Assembly (NCBI RefSeq): GCF_029953285.1
Contig: NZ_JASAOI010000024.1
Span: forward strand, 62,001 to 126,000
DNA: 64,000 nt
From: Yinghuangia seranimata
Lineage (GTDB): Bacteria; Actinomycetota; Actinomycetes; Streptomycetales; Streptomycetaceae
Reading direction: 5' to 3'
In this document: piece after piece, positions 37,503 to 47,015 of the stretch
Position numbering within the stretch: position 1 is the stretch's first letter
How the letters are laid out: every line of letters begins with the position of its first letter
Program-made: the position numbers and the translations under genes
Notes under the pieces: generated by a model
Seen by the model: only the letters and a program-made list of their open reading frames with translations
Told to the model about the DNA's origin: nothing
Database searches by the model: none

Positions 37503-38575
37503 GTACCACCCGCAAGCCCACCCTCGCCCTCGTCGGCGCGACCGGCGCGGTCGGCACCGTCATGCTCGACCTGCTGTCGACGCGGCAGGACGTGTGGGGC
37601 GAGATCCGCCTGATCGCGTCCGCCCGCTCGGCCGGCAAGAAGCTCGTCGTGCGCGGCGAGGAGGTCGAGGTCCAGGCGCTGTCCGAGGAGTGCTTCGAGG
37701 GCGTCGACGTCGCGATGTTCGACGTGCCCGACGAGGTGTCCGCGCAGTGGGCGCCGATCGCCGCCGCGAAGGGCGCCGTCGCCGTCGACAACTCCGGCGC
37801 GTTCCGGATGGACCCGGACGTCCCGCTGGTCGTCCCCGAGGTCAACCCGCAGGCCGCCCGGATCCGTCCGCGCGGCATCATCGCCAACCCGAACTGCACG
37901 ACGCTGACGATGGTCGTGGCGCTCGGCGCGCTGCACGCCGAGCTCGGCCTGCGCGAGCTGGTCGTGTCGTCGTACCAGGCGGCGTCGGGCGCCGGTCAGC
38001 CCGGCATCGACACGCTGCGCGAGCAGCTGGCGAAGGTCGCCGACTCGGCGACGCTGGGCACCCACCCGGGCGACGTGCGGCGCGCGGTGGGCGACTTCGG
38101 TCCCTTCCCGGCCCCGCTGGCGCTCAACGTCGTGCCGTTCGCGGGCTCGCTCAAGGAGGACGGCTGGTCCTCGGAGGAGCTGAAGGTCCGCAACGAGTCC
38201 CGCAAGATCCTCGGGCTGCCGGACCTGCGGGTCTCGGCGACCTGCGTGCGCGTCCCGGTCGTCACCACCCACTCGCTCGCCGTGCACGCGGTGTTCGAGA
38301 ACGAGGTGTCGGTGGCCCGCGCGCACGAGATCCTCGCGGGCGCGCCCGGCGTCGTGCTGTGCGACGACCCGGCGAACGGCGAGTTCCCGACGCCCGCCGA
38401 CGCGGTGGGCACCGACCCGACGTGGGTCGGCCGGGTGCGCCAGGCGTTCGACTTCCCGAACACGCTCGAGATGTTCATGTGCGGCGACAACCTGCGCAAG
38501 GGCGCCGCGCTGAACACCGCGCAGATCGCCGAGCTGGTCGCCGCCGAGCTGGCGGAGTCCGCGGCCGCCGAGTAA
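37499..38575 (+). CDS. asd: Aspartate-semialdehyde dehydrogenase
   Basis: The 358-residue enzyme converts aspartyl phosphate to the semialdehyde with [20 protein letters not shown] is the nucleotide-binding loop, [10 protein letters not shown] carries the catalytic Cys133, and the substrate region has [14 protein letters not shown] and a later RVPVVTTHS with the active His. It overlaps lysC by ATGA, with GGAGG 10 bases upstream, so kinase and dehydrogenase are made together. Confidence 0.96.
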   Translation: MSTTRKPTLALVGATGAVGTVMLDLLSTRQDVWGEIRLIASARSAGKKLVVRGEEVEVQALSEECFEGVDVAMFDVPDEVSAQWAPIAAAKGAVAVDNSGAFRMDPDVPLVVPEVNPQAARIRPRGIIANPNCTTLTMVVALGALHAELGLRELVVSSYQAASGAGQPGIDTLREQLAKVADSATLGTHPGDVRRAVGDFGPFPAPLALNVVPFAGSLKEDGWSSEELKVRNESRKILGLPDLRVSATCVRVPVVTTHSLAVHAVFENEVSVARAHEILAGAPGVVLCDDPANGEFPTPADAVGTDPTWVGRVRQAFDFPNTLEMFMCGDNLRKGAALNTAQIAELVAAELAESAAAE

Positions 38576-38649
38576 CCGACGCGGTCGGCCCCGTCCCGGG
38601 GCCGCCACGCCGGATACCGGTACAAAGCACTGCCAAGCGCACACGACGC

Positions 38650-38685
38650 GGCCGGCCGAGTCCCCACGCGGGGACGCGGCCGGTC
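38650..38685. terminator. Terminator after lysC-asd
   Basis: The inner stem GTCCCC/GGGGAC with loop ACGC is extended by an outer 9-bp stem with one mismatch; 75 bases after the asd stop. Confidence 0.75.
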
Positions 38686-39020
38686 TGCTCGTGTGCGCCC
38701 AGGCGCGTCCGGAACATCACGAAGACCCTGTCTGACGACGCGTCAACCTATAGCGTGTCCCCAGGTCGACAGCCCGGTCTCCATGGATCGGCGCGGCCGG
38801 CGTGTTGGCGGCGCCGGCCCCGCAACCTTCCGGGGTGACCGGATGTCTAACGTTCGTGGCGGAGTTGGTGGGGGTGGAACCACGGGTGAAGCGGGGCGTC
38901 CGCCCGGCGCACCCGCCGGTCGATATGCCGGCGTCCCGGGCGAACATGCCCTGGGGCGCGATATCGGAGCCGGCCGCGGAGACGGTGCCCGACGCGGCCG
39001 AGACGACGGCGGGAGCTGCG
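38686..39020. other. Upstream region of SigE-type sigma gene; no separate gene seen
   Basis: The sigma reading frame stays open back to 38802 with possible starts at 38925 and 38946, but these lack good ribosome binding sites and would add a low-complexity extension. The region probably holds the promoter. Confidence 0.4.
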
Positions 39021-39524
39021 GTGTCCGGTGGCGCGGGCGTGTCCGTCGACCTGCTCACCGAGACGTACCGCGCGCACTACGGCACGCTCATGCGGCTGGC
39101 CGCGCTGCTGCTCGACGACCCGCACTCGTGCGAGGACGTGGTGCAGGAGGCGTTCGTCCGCGTGCACGTGGCGCGCCACCGGCTGCGTGAGCCCGACAAG
39201 ACGCTCGCGTACCTGCGGCAGACCGTGGTCAACCTGTCGCGCTCCACGCTGCGGCGGAGGCTGATGGCCATGCGGCTGATGCCTCGGCCCGTGCTGGACG
39301 AACCGGCCGCCGAGGAAGGCGCCCACGAGGTCCTGGAGCGCGACGCGCTCGTACGGGTGCTGCGCGACCTGCCGAGGCGCCAGCGGGAAGTGATCGTGCT
39401 GCGTTACTACGCCGATCTGACGGAGGTTCAGGTGGCTGACCTGCTTGGGCTGTCGGTCGGTTCGGTGAAGGCGTACGGCTCGCGAGGGCTGGACGCGCTG
39501 AGGGTCCGGATGGAGACGTCGTGA
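39021..39524 (+). CDS. SigE family (ECF) RNA polymerase sigma factor
   Basis: The 167-residue protein has region 2 (YRAHYGTLMRLAALLLDDPHSCEDVVQEAFVRVHVA) and region 4 (LPRRQREVIVLRYYADLTEVQVADLLGLSVGSVKAYGSRGLDAL). This is the compact SigE-type layout of actinomycetes. GTG 39021 is chosen for GGGAG 5 bases upstream. The last bases overlap the start of the downstream membrane protein gene (GTGA), so the two form a sigma/partner unit. Confidence 0.88.
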   Translation: MSGGAGVSVDLLTETYRAHYGTLMRLAALLLDDPHSCEDVVQEAFVRVHVARHRLREPDKTLAYLRQTVVNLSRSTLRRRLMAMRLMPRPVLDEPAAEEGAHEVLERDALVRVLRDLPRRQREVIVLRYYADLTEVQVADLLGLSVGSVKAYGSRGLDALRVRMETS

Positions 39525-40561
39525 CCGCGATGAACGAGGACCCGGGCAGGGACGGGCAGGTTCCCGACGACCTGTCCGAGGAAGTACGCCGCCGGCTGCA
39601 CGAAGCGGTGTCCGGCATCCGGCCCGCGCCGGACGCCCTGGAACGCCTGCGCGAGGCCGTCCCCGCACGCCGCCGCCGACGCCGCGCGACCGCGCTCACC
39701 GCGGCGGCGACCGTCGTGGTACTGGCGATCGCGACCCCTATGGTGCGCACCGTGGTGCTCACCGACCAGAACTCGACCGGCTCGGAGAGCAACCCGGCGG
39801 CGAACGTCGACGGCAGCGGCGACCCCAGTGATCCGAACGGTGCGACCGCCAAGGCGACCGGCCGCTCGTCGTCCGTCGGCTCGACGGTCGGCGGTGCGGG
39901 CGGGGGCGGCCACAGCACGTCCGGCCCGGGTCAGGCGACGGTGTCACCGACCGCACTGCCCACCGCCGGCACCCTGCCGACCAGCCTCGCACCGCTGGCC
40001 CCGAGCGGCGGCGCGACGACCGCGACCGGCACCGTCGCCCCGACCGGCGCCCCCACCGCGCTGGCGCCGCCGCCCGCGTGCGGCGTGACCGACCTGGAGC
40101 AGGGGCTGGCGACCGGGCTGGAGCCCGGCGGTCCTGGCGCCGACGGACTGACCTACGGCACCGTCGCGATCCGCAACGCGTCCAAGCGGGACTGCTCCAT
40201 CTCCGGGCCCGGCATCGTGCTCGTCGCGGCGCCGCCCGGCAACGCGCCGGTCCAGGTGTCGGTGAAGATGCACGTCACCGGCGACCCGGCGATGAAGCTC
40301 CCGGACATCCCGCCGTCGACCGGGCCGCTCGTGGTCCGGCCGGGTGCGACGTACGAGTTCAAGTTCGCGTGGGCGCCCACCCTGGGCACCGGCAAGGACG
40401 GCAGCTGCACTCCGGGCGACAACCCGGCCGGTCCGCCCCCGCCGGTCCCGTCGCTCGCGTACATGCTCGCGGACGGCGGCGTGAAGCTGGCCCAGGTGAC
40501 GCTGTCCGCGGCGTGCGGCGGCATGGTCTACCGGACGGACGTGTACCCGACCGCCGGCTGA
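39521..40561 (+). CDS. Single-pass membrane protein, probable sigma-factor partner
   Basis: The 346-residue protein has an acidic cytoplasmic N-terminus of about 50 residues ending in the basic RRRRRR stop, one membrane helix (about 57-77, TALTAAATVVVLAIATPMV) and a Ser/Thr/Gly/Pro-rich linker. The extracytoplasmic domain contains CGVTDL, RDCSISGPG, GSCTPGD and SAACGG. That cysteine pattern resembles DUF4232-like secreted domains. It overlaps the sigma gene by 4 bases. An anti-sigma or signal-receptor role is inferred from that pairing. Confidence 0.82.
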   Translation: MTAMNEDPGRDGQVPDDLSEEVRRRLHEAVSGIRPAPDALERLREAVPARRRRRRATALTAAATVVVLAIATPMVRTVVLTDQNSTGSESNPAANVDGSGDPSDPNGATAKATGRSSSVGSTVGGAGGGGHSTSGPGQATVSPTALPTAGTLPTSLAPLAPSGGATTATGTVAPTGAPTALAPPPACGVTDLEQGLATGLEPGGPGADGLTYGTVAIRNASKRDCSISGPGIVLVAAPPGNAPVQVSVKMHVTGDPAMKLPDIPPSTGPLVVRPGATYEFKFAWAPTLGTGKDGSCTPGDNPAGPPPPVPSLAYMLADGGVKLAQVTLSAACGGMVYRTDVYPTAG

Positions 40562-40607
40562 CGACCCGACGGCCGGAGGCACCGCCCGGCCCGGTTACCG
40601 TGGTGGG

Positions 40608-41435
40608 GTGTACCGCTTCCTCCTGCAGCCGCGCTGGCTGGCCTTCCACGTCCTCGTGCTGGTCGCGGTGCCGGTGTGCGCGGCGCTCGGGCTGTGGCAG
40701 TTCCACCGCTACGGCGAGCACAAGGGCAGCGGCACGGTCGCCGAGGAGAAGGTCGCCGCCGACCCCGCGGTCGCGCTGAAGGACCGGCTCCGCGGCGGCA
40801 CCGCCGTCGGCGGCGACGACCGGGGCCACACCGTCTTCGCGGACGGCCGCTACGACACGGCGCACCAACTGCTCGTCCCCGGGCGCGAGATCGACGGCCG
40901 CACCGGCTCGTACGTGCTCACCCCGCTGCAGCAGCCGGGCGGGGGACCCGCGCTGCTCGTGGTGCGCGGCTGGGTCCCCGGCACCCCGGACACGCCGCCC
41001 ACCGCCCCCGCCGGTGACGTGCGGATCACCGGCCGCCTCGAACTGTCCGAGACCGAGCACGGCTCGGGCATCGACCGGATCACCGGCCTGCCCGCCGGCC
41101 AGGTGTCGCTCATCAGCACGCCCGAGCTGGTCAACGTGCTGCCGTACCCGCTGTACGACGGCTATGTGGCGCTCACCGCGCAGGAACCCGCCGCCGACCA
41201 GGGCCTGCTCGCGGTGCCGCCCGCCAAGGAGCAGACGAGCGGCGGCATGTCGGGCCGCGCCTGGCAGAACCTGGGCTACACCGCCCAGTGGTTCGTCTTC
41301 GCGGGCGCCGCGGTGTTCCTGTGGTGGCGCGTCGTCAAGCGCGAGCTCGAGGAACGCCGCGAGGCCGAGGAGGCCGAGGTGCTGCGCACCCTGGGACTCG
41401 CCCCGGCCGAGGACGGCCCGGCCGTCTCCGCCTGA
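40608..41435 (+). CDS. SURF1 family cytochrome oxidase biogenesis protein
   Basis: The 275-residue protein has a transmembrane helix near each end (about 10-30 and 225-245), with the family text LGLWQFHRYGEH after TM1, then VLTPLQQPGGGPALLVVRGWVPG and WQNLGYTAQWFVFAGAAVFLWWRVVKRE. SURF1 proteins assist assembly of heme-copper oxidase. The GTG at 40608 is the family-like start (YRFLLQPRWLAFH). Confidence 0.92.
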   Translation: MYRFLLQPRWLAFHVLVLVAVPVCAALGLWQFHRYGEHKGSGTVAEEKVAADPAVALKDRLRGGTAVGGDDRGHTVFADGRYDTAHQLLVPGREIDGRTGSYVLTPLQQPGGGPALLVVRGWVPGTPDTPPTAPAGDVRITGRLELSETEHGSGIDRITGLPAGQVSLISTPELVNVLPYPLYDGYVALTAQEPAADQGLLAVPPAKEQTSGGMSGRAWQNLGYTAQWFVFAGAAVFLWWRVVKRELEERREAEEAEVLRTLGLAPAEDGPAVSA

Positions 41436-41452
41436 GACCCCGGAACGCCGGA

Positions 41453-41500
41453 AACGCATCGACCCGGGGGCGTCCGCGGACACCACCGGGCCGATGCGTT
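41453..41500. terminator. Terminator between SURF1 and S9 peptidase genes
   Basis: AACGCATCGACCCGG (41453-41467) pairs with CCGGGCCGATGCGTT (41486-41500) with one G-U; it serves both convergent genes. Confidence 0.72.
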
Positions 41501-41515
41501 CAGGAATCCGAACCC

Positions 41516-43411
41516 TCAGCGGGCGGGCAGCCCCAGGTGCCGGGCCACGAAGTCCAGCTCCTTGCGGACCTGCCGGATGCGCTCCTCGACGACCGCCGAG
41601 CCGTGCCCGGCCTCGTACCGGTACACCTCGTGCGCCGCGCCCAGGCCCTCCAGCCGCGTCACGTAGTTCTCGATCTGCCGGATCGGGCAGCGCGGGTCGT
41701 TGAGCCCGGCGCTGATGAAGACCGGCACGCGCACGTTGCCGATGTACGTGATCGGCGACGAGGCCGCGTACCGCTCGGGCACCTCCTCGGGCGTGCCGCC
41801 GACCAGCGTGCGGTCCATCGCCTTGAGGGCCTCCATCTCGTCCTCGTACGCCGCGACGTAGTCGGCGACCGGCACCGCGGCCAGGCCCAGCGACCAGTCG
41901 TCGGGCTGCACACCGAGGCCGAGCAGGGTCAGGTAGCCGCCCCACGAACCGCCGGACAGCACCAGGCGCTCCGGGTCGGCGAGCCCGGACCCGACCGCCC
42001 ACGCGCGCACCGCCGCGATGTCCTCCAGCTCGATCAGGCCCACACGCTCGCGCAGCGCGTCGGTCCAGTCCTTGCCGTAGCCGGTCGAGCCGCGGTAGTT
42101 CACGCGGACCACCGCGAAGCCGTGGTCGATCCACACCGCGACACCCGGCGCGAAGTGGTCGCCGTCATGTGCGGTAGGACCGCCGTGCACCTCGAACACC
42201 GTCGGGTACGGGCCCTCGCCCGCCGCCGGCCGCGAGACCAGCGCGTGGATGAGCCCGCCGGGGCCCTCGACCCAGGCGTCCTCGACCGCCACCGAGCCGG
42301 GCGCCCGGTCGCCGGGCGGCACGAGCACCGTGCCGCCGCCGGTGGACCGCAGCTCGCTCGGCCGCTCACCGCTCGACCACAGGTACTCCACGGTGCCGTC
42401 GGGGCGCGCGGTAGCGCCGAGGACCGTCCCGGCCGGGGTGTCCAGCCGCTCGAGCCGGCCGGCCGCCAGGTCGTAGCGGTACAGCTCGGACCGGGCGTGG
42501 TGGTCGTGCTCGACCAGCAGCGCGCTCGCGTCCGGGTACCAGTCGACGCCCACGTCGCCCGGCAGGCCGAGGTCGATCTCCTGCTCCTCGCCCGTCAGCG
42601 GGTTCCAGATCATCGGCTCCCAGCGGCCGCGCCGCTGGTGCGACACCAGCACACGCGGGTCCCCGAACACCGGCGCGAAACCGGTGCACGACAGCCCGGA
42701 CACCGGGGCCACGCCGGGCTCACCGTCGTGCAGCTCGGCGACGACCGAGCCGTCGAGGCGCACGGCGCGCAGCGAGGGGTGCATGGTGTCGCCGTGCTCG
42801 CTGTGCTCGATGACGACCAGTGTGTCGTCCTCGGACAGCGCCGAGACACCCGCGGACTCACGGTGCCGGTAGATCTCGACGGGCGCCGAGCCGGACCGGA
42901 CCACGTGCACGGTCGAGCCGTCCTCGTCGGTCGAGCAGGCGATCACGGAGAGGCCGTCCGCGCCGATCGACAGGCCCGCCGGGTACGAGGGAGCCAGCCC
43001 CGGCGCCGCCGCCTCGTCGGGACCGCCGCCGAACGGCTGCCGCATCCACACGCCGAACTCGTCGCCGTCGGTGTCCGCGAACCACCAGATCCACTCGCCG
43101 GTCGGATCGATCGAGGCCATCGTCGTACCGTTGGCCCGCTCGGTGACCTGGCGCTGGGCGCCGGTGGCGCGGTCCCACGCGTAGATCTCATAGGTGCCCG
43201 ACGCGTTCGACAGGAACACCGAGCGGTCGGGAGCGTGCTCGGCCCAGTCGGGCAGGCTGACACGCGGCGCCCGGAAGCGGCGCTCCCACGCGGGCTCGGG
43301 CTGGGACGTGGGCGGGTTCGTCTGGGGACCGCCGGGCGCGACGCTTTCGGGTGCCGGAGTGCCGGGACCTGCGGCGGTGGCCAGTGGCGCGGAGTCGGAC
43401 ATGCGGTCCAT
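41516..43411 (-). CDS. S9 family peptidase (prolyl oligopeptidase/acylaminoacyl-peptidase type)
   Basis: The 631-residue protein has an N-terminal beta-propeller (FLSNASGTYEIYAWDRATGAQRQVT and similar blade text) and a C-terminal alpha/beta-hydrolase domain. The nucleophile is Ser489 in GGSWGGY; Asp (GLNDPRCP) and His (AGHGSAV) complete the triad. VHGGPTAHDGDHFAPG is the oxyanion-hole region. It is probably cytoplasmic, as no signal peptide is seen. The start is ATG 43411 or 43402; neither has a clear ribosome binding site. Confidence 0.92.
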   Translation of the reverse strand: MDRMSDSAPLATAAGPGTPAPESVAPGGPQTNPPTSQPEPAWERRFRAPRVSLPDWAEHAPDRSVFLSNASGTYEIYAWDRATGAQRQVTERANGTTMASIDPTGEWIWWFADTDGDEFGVWMRQPFGGGPDEAAAPGLAPSYPAGLSIGADGLSVIACSTDEDGSTVHVVRSGSAPVEIYRHRESAGVSALSEDDTLVVIEHSEHGDTMHPSLRAVRLDGSVVAELHDGEPGVAPVSGLSCTGFAPVFGDPRVLVSHQRRGRWEPMIWNPLTGEEQEIDLGLPGDVGVDWYPDASALLVEHDHHARSELYRYDLAAGRLERLDTPAGTVLGATARPDGTVEYLWSSGERPSELRSTGGGTVLVPPGDRAPGSVAVEDAWVEGPGGLIHALVSRPAAGEGPYPTVFEVHGGPTAHDGDHFAPGVAVWIDHGFAVVRVNYRGSTGYGKDWTDALRERVGLIELEDIAAVRAWAVGSGLADPERLVLSGGSWGGYLTLLGLGVQPDDWSLGLAAVPVADYVAAYEDEMEALKAMDRTLVGGTPEEVPERYAASSPITYIGNVRVPVFISAGLNDPRCPIRQIENYVTRLEGLGAAHEVYRYEAGHGSAVVEERIRQVRKELDFVARHLGLPAR

Positions 43412-43566
43412 TGAACTACGCGGATGCCGCCCGCGGGCCGGTCCGCCCGGGTGGGCTTGTGGCCACGGGGACGGAGCGACCCTGGTGGGGCGGGGTGCGA
43501 CGGTCCGACGGGCCCTGCCATCCTGGCCGACGAACCCGGGCCGGTAGGGAAGACGGGGGAGACGCC

Positions 43567-44433
43567 ATGACGGGAAGCACGTCGCCGGACGCGGCCGCAT
43601 CCGACCAACCGCAGCCAGCCGATCCCGACCTCACCCAAGCACTCGACGCCGTCTCCGCCGTGAACCCGTTCTTCGCCGTCGCGACCAGCACCCAGCCGCC
43701 GGCCGGAGCGCCGTTCCAACCCTTCACAACCGTGTACGCCGGCGCCGCAGGCGCGGCCGTCGAGCACGAGACCGCCGCGAAGCCGAAAGCGACCGAAGCC
43801 GACGCGGACGACCACCCGCTCACAGCGGCCACTCAGCGACTGGCCGAGCGCCTCCACACCCCCGAACCCCGGGTCGCAGCCTCGCTACTGCATCTCGGTC
43901 TCGCCGCCCGGCTGTGGTCGGTCGCGCTCGGGGCGGCGGTGCTGGGCGGCGTCGTCCCCGACCTCGACCCCGCACGCACCTACTGGCGGATGCCAGGACC
44001 CGGCCCTGTCGAGCTGTGGCTGCCGAACGCCAGGCCGCTCGGCAAAGCGGCGCGGCCCGGCGACGTGCCGCACCTGACCGACCTGCTGCACGAGGCCGTC
44101 GCAGTACGGAACCTCACCCCGCTCAACCGAGCGATCCGGACGGTCTCACCGCTCGCCGAAGGCCTGCTGTGGGGCAACGCCGCGTCCGCCCTGACCGGCA
44201 CCGCGCGCATGCTGCACCAATGGTGTGGTGCCGATCGCCCCGACGAAGCCCGCACCGCCGTCGCAACGGCAGAACTCCTGCTCGCCACCCCGGAGCTGCA
44301 AGGCACCGGCACATGGGAGGCGTCGCCGCCAGACGGTTTCCGGCGCACCAGCTGCTGCCTGTACTACCGGACGCCAGAAGGCGGAACATGCGGCGACTGC
44401 GTCTTCGGCGACCACCCGCCGCGAAGCGCCTGA
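43567..44433 (+). CDS. FhuF-like (2Fe-2S) ferric-siderophore reductase-type protein
   Basis: The 288-residue protein ends with Cys263-Cys264-x10-Cys275-x2-Cys278 (RRTSCCLYY then GTCGDC). This matches the [2Fe-2S] ligand spacing of E. coli FhuF. The middle part (LLHLGLAARLWSVALGAAVLGGVVPDL and ARMLHQWC) matches the FhuF family. It would reduce ferric siderophores in the cytoplasm. GGGGGAG lies 6 bases before ATG 43567. No siderophore uptake or synthesis genes are adjacent. Confidence 0.88.
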   Translation: MTGSTSPDAAASDQPQPADPDLTQALDAVSAVNPFFAVATSTQPPAGAPFQPFTTVYAGAAGAAVEHETAAKPKATEADADDHPLTAATQRLAERLHTPEPRVAASLLHLGLAARLWSVALGAAVLGGVVPDLDPARTYWRMPGPGPVELWLPNARPLGKAARPGDVPHLTDLLHEAVAVRNLTPLNRAIRTVSPLAEGLLWGNAASALTGTARMLHQWCGADRPDEARTAVATAELLLATPELQGTGTWEASPPDGFRRTSCCLYYRTPEGGTCGDCVFGDHPPRSA

Positions 44434-44478
44434 GCGCCGGCTCGCCCACGGGTTTCACCCGATCTTCCGAACGGCACT

Positions 44479-44516
44479 GCGGGGGCGGGCCGCCGAGGTG
44501 GCCGGCCCGCCCCCGC
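44479..44516. terminator. Terminator between FhuF-like and ECF sigma genes
   Basis: Perfect 13-bp stem GCGGGGGCGGGCC/GGCCCGCCCCCGC with a 12-base loop, between convergent genes. Confidence 0.8.
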
Positions 44517-44519
44517 CGA

Positions 44520-45176
44520 TCACGCTGCGCGCACCCCAGCCCCGGCCCCGCGCCCAGCCCGTTCACGCTCCACAGCCACGGGGCCTTCCTCGCCCGGCTG
44601 TTCGTCGGCCGCGCGCAACAACACCACGAGGTCGCCGCGGGCCCGGGCGACCCGGGAGCGCACGGTCCCGACGGGGCAGCCGATCACGCGCGCCGCCTCG
44701 CCGTACTCCAGCCCGGCAAGCTGCGTCAGGGCGAACGCCTCGCGCCGCTCAGGACGCAGCGCACGGCACAGGTCGACGAGCGCGACACCTTCGTCGAAGC
44801 CGGGCACGCCGACGTCCTGGCCGCGGTCCAAGGCGCCTTCCCAGTCCGGGTGGTCCACAGTGCGCGGCCGGCTCGCAGCCGCCCGGTAGCGGTCGACCGC
44901 GACCCGGCGCGCGATCGACATCAGCCACGTACGAGCGGACGCCGCACCGGTGAAGCGCGGCAGCGCCGTCCAGACGCGCAGGTAGGTCTCCTGGGTCAGG
45001 TCGTCGGCGCTCTGCGCATCGGTCAGATAGGCGAGGAAACGCCACACATCACGATGCGTCGCGCGCACGAACTCCTCAACAGCACCAGGCAGTCCAGCCC
45101 CAGCGGCGAGCGCGCAGCGGGTCACCGCCGCGTCGTCGACGGGACGCCGGGCAGGCAGCAGGTCGGTGGTCAACAT
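44520..45176 (-). CDS. ECF sigma factor, SigC-like
   Basis: The 218-residue protein has region 2 (FVRATHRDVWRFLAYLTDAQSADDLTQETYLRVWTAL, RTWLMSIARRVAVDRYR) and region 4 (RREAFALTQLAGLEYGEAARVIGCPVGTVRSRVARAR). The pattern recalls mycobacterial SigC. GAGGAC lies 6 bases before ATG 45176. It lies 205 bases downstream of the Met/His-rich membrane protein gene, and a shared role in metal or envelope stress is possible. Confidence 0.88.
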   Translation of the reverse strand: MLTTDLLPARRPVDDAAVTRCALAAGAGLPGAVEEFVRATHRDVWRFLAYLTDAQSADDLTQETYLRVWTALPRFTGAASARTWLMSIARRVAVDRYRAAASRPRTVDHPDWEGALDRGQDVGVPGFDEGVALVDLCRALRPERREAFALTQLAGLEYGEAARVIGCPVGTVRSRVARARGDLVVLLRAADEQPGEEGPVAVERERAGRGAGAGVRAA

Positions 45177-45381
45177 CCACGTCCTCACATGGGCGTGTGG
45201 GCGCGCGGACACACCGCCCGAGGGCGGCCGCCCGCACGGAAATCCGACGGAGAGGGCGCCAGACCGCCGCCTCGCGTACAGCCCACCGTGGGAAACCAGC
45301 TCCCGGCAGGGCCGTTCGACCCGTGGCGCAGCACGGTCGGACGCGTACGGCCTCCCGGGTCGGACAGCGGACGGGAGGACG

Positions 45382-46206
45382 TCAGGCGGCGGCGAGCCCC
45401 GACGGCGGCCCACGGCGGGTGACCGGCCCGCCGACCCACCGAGCAGCAGGCAGCGGAACACGCCGCACCACCACACCAAGCCGAGGCCACGGCACCTCGG
45501 CGGCCCGCCGCACCCACGCCAACACCAGCGCCAACGCGGCCGCGAACACCCCCAAGGCAGCGGACGCCAACAGCGCCACCACCCGGTGCACGGCCTTCTC
45601 GCCACGCCGCAGCCACAACGCCGTCAAACACGCCGCCACAAGGTGCGCCGCCAACATGAGCAGGCCGGCCGAACCGCCCTCCCACGGCAGCGAATGCCCC
45701 GCCATCCCCTCAGGCATGGCGTGCCCGGCGTGCCCGGCCATGACCTGCCCGTCCGGCATCACATGCGACGCCCCGAGCACCGGCGGCCGCTCCGCCAAGA
45801 CCGGATTCAACCCCATGTCGGCCAACAGCTCCGCCGCGTCCCCGCGATGCACACCGGGCCCAGGCGGCGACCCCTCGTTGCACAACAGGACCCGCAGCCA
45901 CTGCGCCTCGACCTCGGCCCGGCTGGGCGTGATGGTGACCCCCGCCGCAGCCGGCCGGTGCGCCAACGCGAACACCACGTGCAGCACGGCCTGCGCCGCG
46001 ACCAACGTCCCGCCGATCGCGACCAGCCCACGCTCCCGCGAGGCCCCGAACCACCCGACGACCACCAGTACAACGAACGCACAGAACGGCGCCCATGCCG
46101 CGACGGGCATGCCGGACACCATCGTGTGGCCGCCGAGCGCGAGCACAACGCACACGGCGGCGAACAACACGGCGCGCACAACGCGCAACGGTGACCGGGC
46201 AGACAT
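45382..46206 (-). CDS. Polytopic membrane protein with Met/His-rich loop
   Basis: The 274-residue protein has about five hydrophobic helices. A loop before the fourth reads VMPDGQVMAGHAGHAMPEG and continues with MAGHSLP, rich in Met and His. Such loops bind copper in CopD/DUF-type and SCO-linked proteins. The protein is not assigned to a family here. ATG 46206 has no clear ribosome binding site and lies 61 bases from the end of repeat copy B, so the repeat occupies its promoter region. Sigma and DsbA-like genes nearby suggest an envelope or copper role, by inference. Confidence 0.78.
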   Translation of the reverse strand: MSARSPLRVVRAVLFAAVCVVLALGGHTMVSGMPVAAWAPFCAFVVLVVVGWFGASRERGLVAIGGTLVAAQAVLHVVFALAHRPAAAGVTITPSRAEVEAQWLRVLLCNEGSPPGPGVHRGDAAELLADMGLNPVLAERPPVLGASHVMPDGQVMAGHAGHAMPEGMAGHSLPWEGGSAGLLMLAAHLVAACLTALWLRRGEKAVHRVVALLASAALGVFAAALALVLAWVRRAAEVPWPRLGVVVRRVPLPAARWVGGPVTRRGPPSGLAAA

Positions 46207-46266
46207 GGTGCGGTAAATGCTGCCACCCCGGGTGAGCCACCGAGCCAACGGGAGGCGACGGAAGTG

Positions 46267-46696
46267 CGGTGACGCGAGTGTGACGCGGAGACCCCCCAAT
46301 GAGGGAGTTCTGGTGATTCGCATACGTGACGGCAAAGTGATGGGGGGGTCGAGGCCGTGCCCCCGCCCAAGTCAGCAGGCGCGGCCCCACGCTGGAACGA
46401 AGCCCGGCAGCGCAACGAACCCGAGCAACAAAACCCGCCCGGAACCCCACGCAAACCGCAGCCCGGCGGAGCAAAGCAAATAAAGCGCGTCCACACCCCG
46501 CGCCCCTCCCGCCAGGTGCGAGGTAGTCAGCGCGGACGGCCCGCGGGTCAAGGCGCCTCCCGAACCCCGGGACAGGCGATCAGTTCCAAAGAGCTTCACC
46601 GCGCCTTGATGCGTGGGCCGTCCGCGCGAAAATCCAAAGGCGGGAGGGGCGTCAGGCCACCGACAACGAGCCAGGCCAGGAACGGCGCAGCCAAGC
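46267..46696 (-). repeat. Dispersed non-coding repeat, copy B (430 bp)
   Basis: The minus strand matches 16733-17201 of the plus strand closely. Copy B lacks the 60-base tandem unit of copy A and has about 25 extra bases (CTGACTTGGGCGGGGGCAC region) before the conserved end block. It sits between the divergent Met/His membrane protein gene and the small membrane protein gene. The conserved end block faces the former. The ends carry no target-site duplication that could be recognised by eye. Confidence 0.85.
46501..46651. repeat. Nested hairpin inside repeat copy B
   Basis: Outer 12-bp stem CGCCCCTCCCGC (46501-46512) with GCGGGAGGGGCG (46640-46651); inner 27-base arms 46530-46556 and 46601-46627 with three mismatches. 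The loop sequence differs from copy A. Confidence 0.85.
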
Positions 46697-46798
46697 ACCC
46701 CACCCCCGTCGGGAACTCGCCACGCCTTTGGTCCGACTACCTCGCTATGCCCCGCCGCGACCCCGCGCCGGGACCTCCGAGAAAGGACCGTCGAGACC

Positions 46799-46996
46799 AT
46801 GTCCCCCCGCAGCCGGGTCGCCGCCTACACCGCGTTCCTGGTCTGGGCGTTCGTGACCGCGTTCGTCTTCGGACGGCTGGTCGGAGACGGCCGTCCCGGT
46901 TCCACCGGACCCGCGGCGCCCGGCACGAAGGTCGGGCACTCGCACGGTCTCGGCCCCTTCGCCCCCCAGCCCAAGCCGGCGACTTCGCAGATCTAA
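46799..46996 (+). CDS. Small single-pass membrane protein (65 aa)
   Basis: The product has one transmembrane helix (AAYTAFLVWAFVTAFVFGRLV), then a short extracytoplasmic tail with KVGHSHGLGPF. AAAGGA lies about 12 bases before ATG 46799. It is followed by the DsbA-like gene 19 bases after its stop, so the two are probably cotranscribed. No family was recognised; the His pair may bind metal. Confidence 0.7.
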   Translation: MSPRSRVAAYTAFLVWAFVTAFVFGRLVGDGRPGSTGPAAPGTKVGHSHGLGPFAPQPKPATSQI

Positions 46997-47015
46997 CGTT
47001 CGAGAGGGGTGGGCC

